From Phragmites australis (taxonomy: Eukaryota; Streptophyta; Magnoliopsida; Poales; Poaceae): a stretch of DNA of 64,000 nucleotides. Shown piece after piece: positions 55,321 through 64,000 of this stretch. The stretch's first letter is position 1; every line of letters starts with the position of its first letter. Made by a program: the position numbers and the translations under genes. The DNA lies in the NCBI RefSeq assembly GCF_958298935.1, contig NC_084939.1:6463501-6527500 (forward strand), written 5' to 3'. The notes under the pieces are model-generated. The model was not told where the DNA came from. It worked only from the letters and a program-made list of their open reading frames with translations, and did not search any database.

Positions 55321-58300
55321 TTTGTTTTCTTTAAACGAACGGGGCATGAGGAAATACCGTGCTCCGTGTTTGGTGTCACCAAACTTTGTTTCGTTTAAGA
55401 CAACGGGCTATTCCAACAAGAATTAACGATCTTTCGGTTGCTTGGAGAGTTGGAGTGTCCTTAACTTTGTCCTATCTGCAGGATTAGTGATGAGCATGTG
55501 GATGCTAGGTCCATCACAGGACCCTAATTAAGTCTGTTTACAAAAGAAAGAATGAAAATTCCTAAGGAAAAAAAGAGGGAGTCAATATTACATAAATAGT
55601 TTTTAAAGACGAGTGCTAACTTATTTATAAATATATTTAGCTATTTGTCTTTGATTGAATACCTATGGAAATTGACGATTTCTATAGACGTAAAAGATAC
55701 CGTATGTAGAAATCGATTTTTCACGCCCTGGGGTCAGGCCGTCGTAAGTCACAAGTCATACGATTTTTCATACCCGTGCTTCGTGCCACTCGAACTTGGA
55801 ACCTCTCAGCTTGCACAATACACCATCACACCATAAAACTACTAGTGATACTAAAACATATGCAATCCTTTTGATATTTTCTTTTGAAATTTCAAACGAT
55901 TATTTTAGATATTTAAATGATTTCAAATGAAAAAGGTTTTAACTGTAAAGTTGTATATCTTGTTAAAAGCTGCAATTTTTATTTAAAGTTTATCCCCATC
56001 TAACTTTGTATGAAACAATTATGAATTTTTTAAGATAACATGTTATTCATTATCACAGTCAGCTAATTATGTGGCCCGCCTATGGTAATCATCCCATTAC
56101 CAGAGACGCTTCATATAAGAAACTGTCTCTGAAAATGACATTCGACACAGGCAGCTTCTTATGTTGTTGGCCTCTGAAAATCGTATAATTACCACGTGCG
56201 GCTGTTGTAAGTAGCTGTTTGTGGAAATTTATTTCCACATGCGGCTCTATACCGCATAGGGAGCCGCCAACTACTCCAGCAATGTTATATGAGCCACACG
56301 TGGACAAACATCTTGGGTATTTCAAAAAATAGTTTTTTAAGTAGTGAGTTTTTTCATTCATCTCTAAGAGAGGCACAAGAGATACTCCGCATAGGCTAAC
56401 TTCAGCAGAGTCGATTCCGTATGCTACAGTGCTTGATACGACACCATTCGTCCCGCAAAAGAGCTCCAGTAGATTCCTTTTTCACTACTACAGTATTGCT
56501 ACGGTGTTTCGGATCTCCTCTCCTATTCGTTTATTTACCGATTCTTGCTCTCATTTCTATCCTTGTTTATAGAGAATGACTGTAGGCTCGAATGAAGAGG
56601 GAGATGGAGAGTAATAGAAGGTAGAAAATAGAGTACCTGTTGAAGATATAAAAAATAAAAAGTACTATAATAGTGTTAGGGAATATTGTAAGATTAGAGC
56701 GGAAAGGACCCGCGGAATTTATAGGGAACAATTCTTAAAGTATCTGCTACAGGTGACCTTAGTTTCGGTAAATAGTATCAGGGTAAAGAGAGAGTTCATT
56801 CTCTAGTATGGGATGTCATGTAAATCCTATAGGATGGAAAATATTGATCACATTGAACGTTAGGTTTCCAACAAAATCCCCTTGGGAATCATGTGTTCCA
56901 TGCGTGCACCATGAGTCCAGTTTCAGCACAAATGTAATAGGTACAAGATCAACAATACCAAAGTATCGGACCGCCTCCCCTAAATCCAAACTAACCGATT
57001 TCAGCAGTTATCAGAATTTTTTGGGACAAAACCTTTCAAATTGAATTGAAATTCAAATAACACCAATTTTCTTCCGCAAAAAAACACCAATTTTTTTCTT
57101 GGATATGCCAGTTTACCGGGGGTGGGGGTATTCCGACATATTCGAAATTCGCCGAAAATGAGAACCCTGATAGGTACAGAACTGTTACTTTCTCATCAGT
57201 TCCTCACCTATGGTCCTTGTTTGTTTCGGATGCAAAGCAACTTTACACGGTGTAGAAGCCAGAAGGCGCCCAGAACTATTACGCCTTCCACTACGGAAAG
57301 CGAACAATATTCTACTAGCTAGCCAGATAGCTTAGCTTATTCGATCCAAGGTTTCGTCAGTGTCAGCTTCAGCTCAAGCATGGCCTAGCGTATCGCGTCC
57401 TTTTCCAAAGCCGACATTTTTTTTCCTCGTGCGGTATAATACATTTTCGAAGGAATAAAGCCGAATACATTTTCGAAGGATTAAGGCCGAATACAGCAGA
57501 GTCGGTATCCGCCGGTGGCATCCCTGTTCGTCACTGTGCCGGCGAGATTTCAGGATTTCTAGTTGCTCCAGTGTTACGGATCAACTGCTATAGCGATATA
57601 GCTATTTAAAATTTGCTGATGCTTTCTCGCATTCGTGGAGGAGGACTATATGTTTGAAAGGAGGAGGAGATCAATAATAGAAGATAGAAAATATGTTAGT
57701 TATTGGAGATTAAAAAAATAGTCGATGTAATAGTGTTAGGCTATCTTCAGTATATACTTAAAAATTTATTTATATAATACTATTATAGTATCTCTAACAC
57801 TATTACAATACTATCTGATTTTTCATCTCTAAAAACTATCTTATTTCCTACCTTTTATTACTCTCATTCTTTCTTTAGATCCATAGTCATACTCTATGAA
57901 TAGTGTTGAAGAGAAGAGAACCTCAAATTTGAGATACCTCATCCCTACATGTAATACTGTAGCACTTATGGTGATTTTGCTACATTCGCTAGAGATAGCA
58001 TTAAAAGATACTATAATAATATTATAGAAGATAATTTTTTAAAATATCCTCTGAGATAACCTATCACAGAGTTAACTATGCATTTAACTCAAATTAATAA
58101 ATAAGTTGCACGTTTTTCTTTTTTTTTTAAACTTCCTCTCTATGAAATATGATGCAAAAGATATTATTTTTGAAAACAAATTTCAAAAAAGTCTTAGAAT
58201 TGTCTCTAGTTTTTTTAGAATTTTTTGTGATTTTTTATTTTTTTTTTTTGAATTTTTGGAGGTGTTTCTGCAACAAAATCAAACTTTTAGAGATTTTTTT

Positions 58301-58420
58301 TAACAAAATAATTTTTTAGGAGAAAGTCAAAATCCAAATGACTTTTAGGGTTTTTTTTATTTTTCCTTTTTTTTCACTCATTCTCGACAGTTGCTCCGAC
58401 CGTCAGGCATGGTGAAGACG
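55321..58420. other. AT-rich spacer with MITE-like fragments
   Basis: No gene. Segments 56565-56760 and 57640-58060 contain related words in opposite orientations (ACTATAATAGTGTTAGG, AGAATGA.TGTAG, ATAGAAGGTAGAAAATA versus complementary forms), suggesting fragments of one MITE family. A 26-bp unit (ATACATTTTCGAAGGAATAA...) is tandemly repeated at 57439-57497. 58105-58380 is strongly T-rich. Confidence 0.5.
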
Positions 58421-58423
58421 AAT

Positions 58424-58560
58424 GGAGACCCGAAGTTTCTTTCGTTCAGCTGTGAATGGATGTGAAGGAGGAGAGATCTACAAGGGGGCGTTGCGAATCA
58501 TAAATCCGAATCGATCCCACGTCCACGTCCACCCCGGCCCGTCCGCACATGGCCACATGC
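58424..58560. repeat. Dispersed repeat module A, right copy
   Basis: Related to 34846-35000 (see there). Confidence 0.5.
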
Positions 58561-58857
58561 GTGGCTCGATCGATTATTCTTCCATGTCTCTGCCTCTCTG
58601 GCATCACAGCCACTGACAGTGTCGACTACGAGGCCATGTGTGTATGTGTGAGACTTCGTGCTCTCCTCAACTCTAACCTTCTTCACACGAATTTTCCCGC
58701 CTGCAACTGCAGGAGCGATCCACACGTGCATCGCAGCTACTAGCACACACGTTGACTGGGCTTGATATAATTTAATTTATCCGGAAGCAAGCAGCTGTGG
58801 CATCGATCACCTATGCAGTAGGAGCTAGTGAGTCACCTGCAGCTGACTAGAATGATA

Positions 58858-58985
58858 AGGACAGGTCAACGGACACCCAGCTGCAGAGTGACCGATTATC
58901 AGAGGCTAGAAAAAGGCTATAGCCATGCAGGCAGGCACCGGTTTGATCTGAAATCTGGCCCGGAGCGATCGGTTGTTGGTAGACG
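58858..58985. repeat. Dispersed repeat module B, right copy
   Basis: GACAGGTCAACGGACACCCA matches 39528. The tail AAAAAGGCTATAGCCATGCAGGCA...GATCTGAAATCTGGC (58910-58962) recurs at 59757-59810. Confidence 0.75.
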
Positions 58986-59214
58986 GTTGTTGGAGCTATA
59001 CTCATCGCATGATCCGATACATTCACCATATTATTCATTTAGACATCTTATGTTCACACTGAATTATCCTATGTTCACAAATTCTAGGCAACTTTTTCTA
59101 ACACTAGTTTTTGGAGTTGGGCTTCTAAATACTCCACTATCTGACCATTTGAAGTTTATTGGAGCTAGATGGAGTGTTACTATATATATTTGAGAGTTAA
59201 TTCTTGCCACCAAA

Positions 59215-59299
59215 ATGAATATAGTGAAGATCAAGTCAATTAGCACGAGATGAAGAAATGAATATAGTGAAGATCAAGTTAATTAGCACGAGATGAAGA
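59215..59299. repeat. Two tandem copies of a 43-bp unit
   Basis: ATGAATATAGTGAAGATCAA...TTAGCACGAGATGAAGAA occurs at 59215 and 59258 with one substitution, so the duplication is recent. Confidence 0.9.
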
Positions 59300-59329
59300 A
59301 TTGTATTAGTACTACTTTAGTCTCCAATG

Positions 59330-59745
59330 TGTATATAGCTAAGTGATTAGCCTACAACCAGATTAAGTGATTGATCCACACTTATTACTCTTAGTGCTTG
59401 CCAGCACCTAGACGGCTTGGCAGCGGTGTTGTCTTGCAAGACCCTCCGAGTAGGTGTACAGTGGCTTTAAGCTTTGTAAACGATTAAAGTACACCATACC
59501 AGAGTGGCAAAGAACTACCTTAATGGAGACGACGGTGAGCTGCTGGTGAGGCTCAGTAGAAAACTCACTGGCATGTGAGAAGCTCTAACGGCTATCCACG
59601 GAGTTAACAGACCGATGAGTTTGGCCCTTGCGATGGACTCCAACATAAACTAGGGGTACGTGGCAACTCACCGATACCACGATAAAAAATAATCTTGCCG
59701 AGTTTCCATTCTCTCTTTCTTTTACATTTCGCATTTACTTATTGT
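59330..59745 (+). repeat. SIRE-like copia LTR fragment
   Basis: The block TGGACTCCAACATAAACTAG...GGTACGTGGCAACTCACCGATACCAC...GATAAAAAATAATCTTGCCGAGTTT parallels the copia LTR at 42800-42880 (GGAGCTTCAACGTGGACTA, ATCGATACCATGGGATAAAAATCCC, GAGTTTGCTCTCTC). No second LTR or internal sequence is recognised around it. Confidence 0.6.
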
Positions 59746-59751
59746 ACGAGA

Positions 59752-59835
59752 TCAGAAAAAAGGCTATAGCCATGCAGGCAGCCCAGCAACGGTGCGATCT
59801 GAAATCTGGCCACCGGAGTGATCGATTGCTGGTAT
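59752..59835. repeat. Module B tail, third copy
   Basis: AAAAAAGGCTATAGCCATGCAGGCA and GATCTGAAATCTGGC repeat 58908-58962. With that copy, it brackets the LTR fragment at 59330-59745. Confidence 0.7.
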
Positions 59836-61080
59836 AGGAATCAGTGGCACCTAAATGCTCAACTACCCCCTGCCCGGCAACTTTTTTGTCTATCCACCCC
59901 TGCTAGTGCCCACATATACCCACAAGCGCAAAGAGTTTACCGGGGCAAATGATGTCTCGCAATGTTCAGGTACACACTTTCTTATCGGACATGAGAGAGG
60001 CAGAGCAGGGGCGATACTCGGATATAGAAATGGTTATTACAGAATACTACCGCCTTTATATTTATTTTTCACAAGACATTAACACAGTCTCCAATACACA
60101 TGTTTTAACATTACTTTTTTTATTGACGATTGATGAACCACTCATCTCATAAACTTGTAGAAAAAGTAGAAGATGCTTCCTATAGATGAATTGCACAACA
60201 CACAGAGTTTTATACAGGGTTATGTTTTCCTGAAGGTAATAGCCCTACGTCTTGTTGATCTTATATTAATCCCTTAGAGACTGTTTACAAGGGACTTCTT
60301 GGCCAGCCTAGATAGATTTAAACCTAGTCGAAGTACTCCCTTGTGTGTAGTCAAGGAGAGCTGCTAATACAGATCTAGAATATAGAAGGCTAAAGGGTTC
60401 AGAGCTCCTGTAAACATGAATGACTTCAATGGGCCTGTATCGACTTGTCCTTCGTAGGCCCCTTGGCTCCGTATATATAGGGGGTCATCGTATGACTCCT
60501 GGAGTTCTTCCTTCTTATTCTCATCGCCCCCACCGGTATGTGAAATGAGACCTCAACAGATCAAAAGTTTAATCAACAAAGATAAACGTTTTGACTAACC
60601 ACTCCCTCGAGTAGAACTCGGGTCCTTGAATAGGACGGTACATTTAGCTGGGTTCTTAGACTCTTCGAATCATCTATTCTAGATTCTGAGCATCTTCGAG
60701 TACTCAAACAAGCTACCGAGAAGGTATTCCCTTAGAGTAGGAATTCTAATTCATCCGAGAAATATCATCCCAATCTTTTGAAAGGACGGGGATAAAAGAT
60801 TTGTCACTAGCCGAGTTTAAAATTTGAACCGTTGCAGCAGAGATTTCGGGTAGTGGTGAATGGAATCTTTACCTTACAAAAGATTATGCTAGCATTTGTA
60901 CTATGTGCACTTTCAGCGGAGTAGTGCGTCGGTTTCTCTAGGTTACTGCTCCAACTGCCTCCGCATGCATCGAAAGGTATTTCGAGCATTAAATGTGATG
61001 AGACATTATGGCAGGAGAGAGTGTGGTCCTGAGTCGTATTTGGATCCATCATTGCGCTAGTCGAAGAGCCGCCCAAACTG
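59836..61080. other. Spacer, probable retrotransposon sequence, no gene
   Basis: No family motif is recognised. CCGTATATATAGGGGGTCATC (60470-60490) is TATA-like and may belong to a decayed LTR. Confidence 0.4.
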
Positions 61081-61092
61081 CCTCCGTCTCTG

Positions 61093-61099
61093 TATAAAT
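61093..61099 (+). promoter_or_regulatory. TATA box of the second Transposase_28-type gene
   Basis: TATAAAT-type signal (TGTATAAATTGAG) about 135 bp upstream of the ATG at 61229, followed by a C/A-rich leader (CAACCACCTCCAAAAACCC). Confidence 0.55.
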
Positions 61100-61228
61100 T
61101 GAGACGAAAGAGTCCACACAACATTTACCTCCTATGTCATTGTTTAACTCAAGGCATTTTCTCTTGCGTTTCTCGTTCACAACCACCTCCAAAAACCCTA
61201 AATCTGCCAACTGCCTCCTCTTGACACC

Positions 61229-62505
61229 ATGGGCCGCAAGAAAATCAATAGGGCGAAGAGTTCTGCTGCTGGCACCGCCACGGCCGAGATCCCACCCTCG
61301 CCGAAATTCGACGTCTCGGAGGAGGTTCTGGCCCAGGAGGAGTGTGACAAGGTAATGCCCTCGCGCGCCTTGATTGCCTGCTCACCAACTGCAGGAGAGA
61401 CGATCCCCAGTCCAGACAGCACCTAGACTGTTGTCCCCCTTGATTTCTTCTGCTGTGGTTTCCATTTCCACATTCCAGCTTCTTCCTCCAAGTGCTAAGC
61501 TTTTACGGCATTGAACTTATCCATCTCAACCCCAACTCCTCATTATGCTCACATCTTCGTGCACCTGTGCGAGGCCTACCTGGGCGTGCGCCCGTCTATC
61601 GATCTCTTCAGATATTTCTACCTCCTGAAGGGTTTTGCGAGTAGAGTCACCGATGACATCGCATTCCACCTCCGAGAAGGGAAGTCTGTGGAGTACATCA
61701 GCTTCTTTGCCAAGAGTTCCTAGTTGGGGTAGCACAAGAAGTGGTTTGCTGCCAGCCCAGCCCTCCCGAACTCCCATATTGAGGTCTCCCTCTTCATGGT
61801 GAGTGCTTTCCTACAAATTAACAATTTAGTTGATAAAACAGTAGGTACTGACCTAATTCTTTGTAGCTGTGCATGTCCTGGTTGCACAAATTCTGTGATG
61901 AGGCCGAGTAGGCTACAACTCGTGTAGCCGAACTCGAGAGGGAGGCTGCCAAGAACAACCATCGACTGGGCGAGTTTGGCTTCCAACTCTCTAGGGAAGC
62001 CACCGAGAAGGAGATGATGCGTTCTAAACTGGAGGGCAAGTCGAAAGGTGAGCCCCCAACATCTTGGACACACCACCTCTTTACTGTCTCATTCTAAACT
62101 TGATGCCTTGCAGAGCTATCTGAGACCCACGATGCCCTAGCCTAGAAGGGGGCCCAAATATCCTCTGCCTAGGAACAGCATGCCATAGCCCTAGATGTCT
62201 TCCAGGATGCCCTTGCTAGATTCAGGATTCAAGTGGAGTCCGTGGGAGACGCCGACACCATTGTTCTAACCGCCCGAGCGACCAAGGTTGCTGAGGCCTA
62301 TGGAGGCCTCCAACCGAAGGTGGCTGACCACATCTCGAACCAGACCTGGTGAGGCGCAAAGGAGGCGGTTGCCCAGGTGCTGGCCTTTCTAAAGGCGCAT
62401 TATCAGTACATTGACACCGATGTCCTTCCGACGGACTTCGCTGAGGAGACGGAAGAGGATATGTACTAGAAGGTGGAGAAGATGCTTGGTCTGGCCAAGG
62501 CATAA
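61229..62505 (+). pseudogene. Second Transposase_28-type gypsy gene remnant
   Basis: Starts MGRKKINRAKSSAAG at 61229. The region 61540-61790 has IFVHLCEAYLGVRPSIDLFRYF, then FHLREGKSVEYISFF and, after a stop, HKKWF, which are hallmarks of the plant 'putative gypsy type transposon' domain. The C-terminal half (61870-62505) is coiled-coil-like (VAELEREAAKN, REATEKEMMRSKLEGKSK) and ends with KMLGLAKA and TAA (62503-62505). In-frame stops near 61721, 61909, 62142, 62173, 62350 and 62467, and the segment 61427-61510, break the frame. GTGAG and CTTTGTAG/TTGCAG signals at 61800, 61865, 62047 and 62114 fit two short introns. It probably belongs to a decayed Tat-like element different from the one at 45.6-52.2 kb. 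Confidence 0.7.
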
Positions 62506-62970
62506 GTGAATACGATGACGTTTGCGTCGTCGCCTTGAGTCTTTTATTCCTACGGTCTATAATAAAAACTTGGTAGTTTGTTAGAATTTAAGAATTTTAT
62601 CTTAGATTCTTTGCATTTGATGCAGGTGTCTAGTACTAGATGTGTTCGACAACTTATCGTGGTAACCTTACTCACTTCTCCTTTTGATTAGTTCAGGACG
62701 TGTCAGTTTCTAGTCGAAGCGCTTATTATGGCCGGCCTTAGGTCCGCTTGAGTGGAAGATGTTATGCCTCTGGACAATCATGGAACACGATAAGGAACCC
62801 TTTCGAAACCTCAAAGATGCAACCTAATGATCCATTCCTTCTCATTGGAATTTGCTTTTAGAATGTACACAATATGTCGTTTTCGGTTTCCAGTACTAAG
62901 TACTACCTCGATTCGATCGAGGGCAAATAAATCCATTATCCCCAGGGGATTGATTTTACAGTTGGGTTCT
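62506..62970. other. Spacer downstream of the gypsy gene
   Basis: No coding region recognised. AATAAAAACTTGG at 62561-62573 could be the polyadenylation signal of the preceding gene. Confidence 0.35.
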
Positions 62971-63188
62971 TATGGCACCACCAAGCTAGAAGAAATCAAC
63001 AAGAGAGACCCTACCCTCATTGAGATTCAATGTATAGGGGAATCGAACCCCACCAACAAGGCTGTGCTCAATGATAGGTTATGGCACCACCAAGCTAGAA
63101 GAAATCAACAAGAGAGACCTTGCCCTCATTGAGATTCAATGTATAGGGGAATCGAACCCCACCAACAAGGCTGTGCTCAATGATAGGT
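62971..63188. repeat. Near-identical 109-bp tandem duplication
   Basis: TATGGCACCACCAAGCTAGA begins at 62971 and again at 63080. The two 109-bp copies differ at only two positions (CCCTACC versus CCTTGCC). Each contains GGGGAATCGAACCCC, which resembles a tRNA T-arm on the reverse strand, but no full tRNA cloverleaf can be drawn. Confidence 0.92.
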
Positions 63189-63369
63189 TTCTCAGGGAAC
63201 AACTGCTGTCGCAACAAAAGGTTCATAGATCACTTTAAGTCTTTTAAAAAGAGACACTCTGGCCAGTTGAACCTTGCTAAAATGCCTCATTTCATTTCAA
63301 TATCGCCAGACCTTTACCTTCCTTGTCATTTTCAATGGTTGGGTGCAAACCCGCATTGTCGTGAAATTT

Positions 63370-63560
63370 CTTGAGGTCACGAGTTCAATTGCCGTCTCCG
63401 CACTTAGCAGTCCATATAAATGGACTATTCTATTTGTATAGATATGGTAGAGGGCTATATCCAACCCTTTTTTTATTCAGTAGGTAGAAAAGAAAAGCCT
63501 CCGACTGTTTGCCCGGGAAGGATTTCCGGGTAGGCAGTCTAAATGAATAATATAATAAAG
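63370..63560. other. Possible plastid-derived segment near trnfM
   Basis: TTGAGGTCACGAGTTCAA followed by TGCCGTCTCCGCA (63372-63402) closely resembles the 3' half (T-arm and acceptor) of plastid trnfM-CAU as I remember it. The following sequence, with its hairpin-forming CCATATAAATGG and CCCGGGAAGGATTTCCGGG words, has an organellar look. The 5' half of the tRNA is absent, so no functional tRNA is present. This is an inference from memory. Confidence 0.35.
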
Positions 63561-64000
63561 TGAAAAGAACTCATATTTTTATCCGTAGAAAAGATTTTTG
63601 CAACCCCGAGTGCATGCATGGGCTGAGGTACCTGAGTGGCAACTTACCCCGTTGTCAAGCATTAGGATGCACAAGAAAACAAATAAGGCAGAAAAAGTAT
63701 TCAAGCGACTTTTTAGGTAATATGATCTTTATTATTATGAAGGTACTCTTGTACTTACACATAGGACTTACAGAGCTAATTGACATTCCACGAATTGTTG
63801 TAGACCTATTATCTTAAACCTAAAAGACATAGACTAGATTAAGCCGATATGCACAGACCCAATTACTTCGGGGATAGTGCATCACTATCACGTTGGCTGC
63901 GAACTAGTCATAGAACCAGACCCCCGGATTATCGGGTTTGTTTCTCAAGGCGTTGTGGTCATGGTCACAATGTAGGCTTCTTATTCACCTAGATCCTGGA
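63561..64000. other. Window end, no gene recognised
   Basis: A short plus-strand frame (63560-63817) has no family resemblance. The rest is non-coding as far as can be seen. Confidence 0.4.

Noticed and set aside
62971..63188. A tRNA gene suggested by GGGGAATCGAACCCC
   Set aside because: Neither strand gives an acceptor stem, D-arm and anticodon arm in the right places.
1..64000. CRISPR array, operon or prokaryotic defence system
   Set aside because: The window has spliced genes and plant transposons. The tandem repeats have no uniform spacers of CRISPR type and no bacterial operon structure is present.

Overview
This is a nuclear window from a grass (Poaceae). The two intact genes have intron structures and proteins closest to rice-type monocot homologues. 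The repeats are typical grass families: Ty3/gypsy and Ty1/copia LTR retrotransposons, CACTA elements, LINEs, Stowaway, Tourist and Mutator MITEs, and an antisense Transposase_28-type gene. Everything outside about 22.4-34.1 kb is transposon-derived or unrecognised.

Layout. 1-10.9 kb: a decayed CACTA (En/Spm) element. Its second gene is split by a 7.0 kb minus-strand Ty3/gypsy element (2138-9159) with a perfect 5-bp target duplication (GCCCT). 10.9-19.4 kb: spacer, a 91-bp Tourist-like MITE, a 5'-truncated LINE tail, a four-copy 151-bp tandem repeat and a longer dead LINE (about 15.2-19.35 kb). 19.5-22.4 kb: a Mutator-type foldback MITE (9-bp duplication) and a Stowaway MITE.

22.4-34.1 kb is the gene island. 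It holds a complete 12-exon serine palmitoyltransferase subunit 2 gene (LCB2, 488 aa), a second Mutator-type MITE with a perfect 9-bp duplication, and a complete 3-exon TIR1/AFB auxin-receptor F-box gene (572 aa). The AFB gene has a degenerate miR393 site. Both genes are on the plus strand. From memory, rice chromosome 11 also carries an LCB2 gene (LCB2d) next to a TIR1-like gene, so this pair probably marks conserved microsynteny. The two genes act in unrelated processes: sphingolipid synthesis at the ER, and nuclear auxin perception.

34-42.6 kb: repeat-rich spacer with a captured tRNA pseudouridine synthase (TruA/PUS1-like) fragment, a gypsy remnant and a 419-bp mini-CACTA with a 3-bp duplication. 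42.6-53.3 kb: a pol-less SIRE/Maximus-like copia element. A GC-rich Tat-like gypsy element (45641-52211, duplication ACACC) is nested in its 3' LTR. That nested element has lost most of its 5' LTR and all gag-pol, but keeps a long minus-strand Transposase_28-type gene with its own TATA box and an intron. 53.4-64 kb: tandem copia LTR pieces, MITEs, a further SIRE-like LTR fragment, a second Transposase_28-type gene remnant (61.2-62.5 kb), a near-identical 109-bp tandem duplication and a short possibly plastid-derived segment.

No new defence system or gene cluster is evident. The most interesting material is the nested transposon architecture, the antisense retrotransposon gene with its own promoter, the hairpin arrays in the LTRs and the local variation in the AFB gene.
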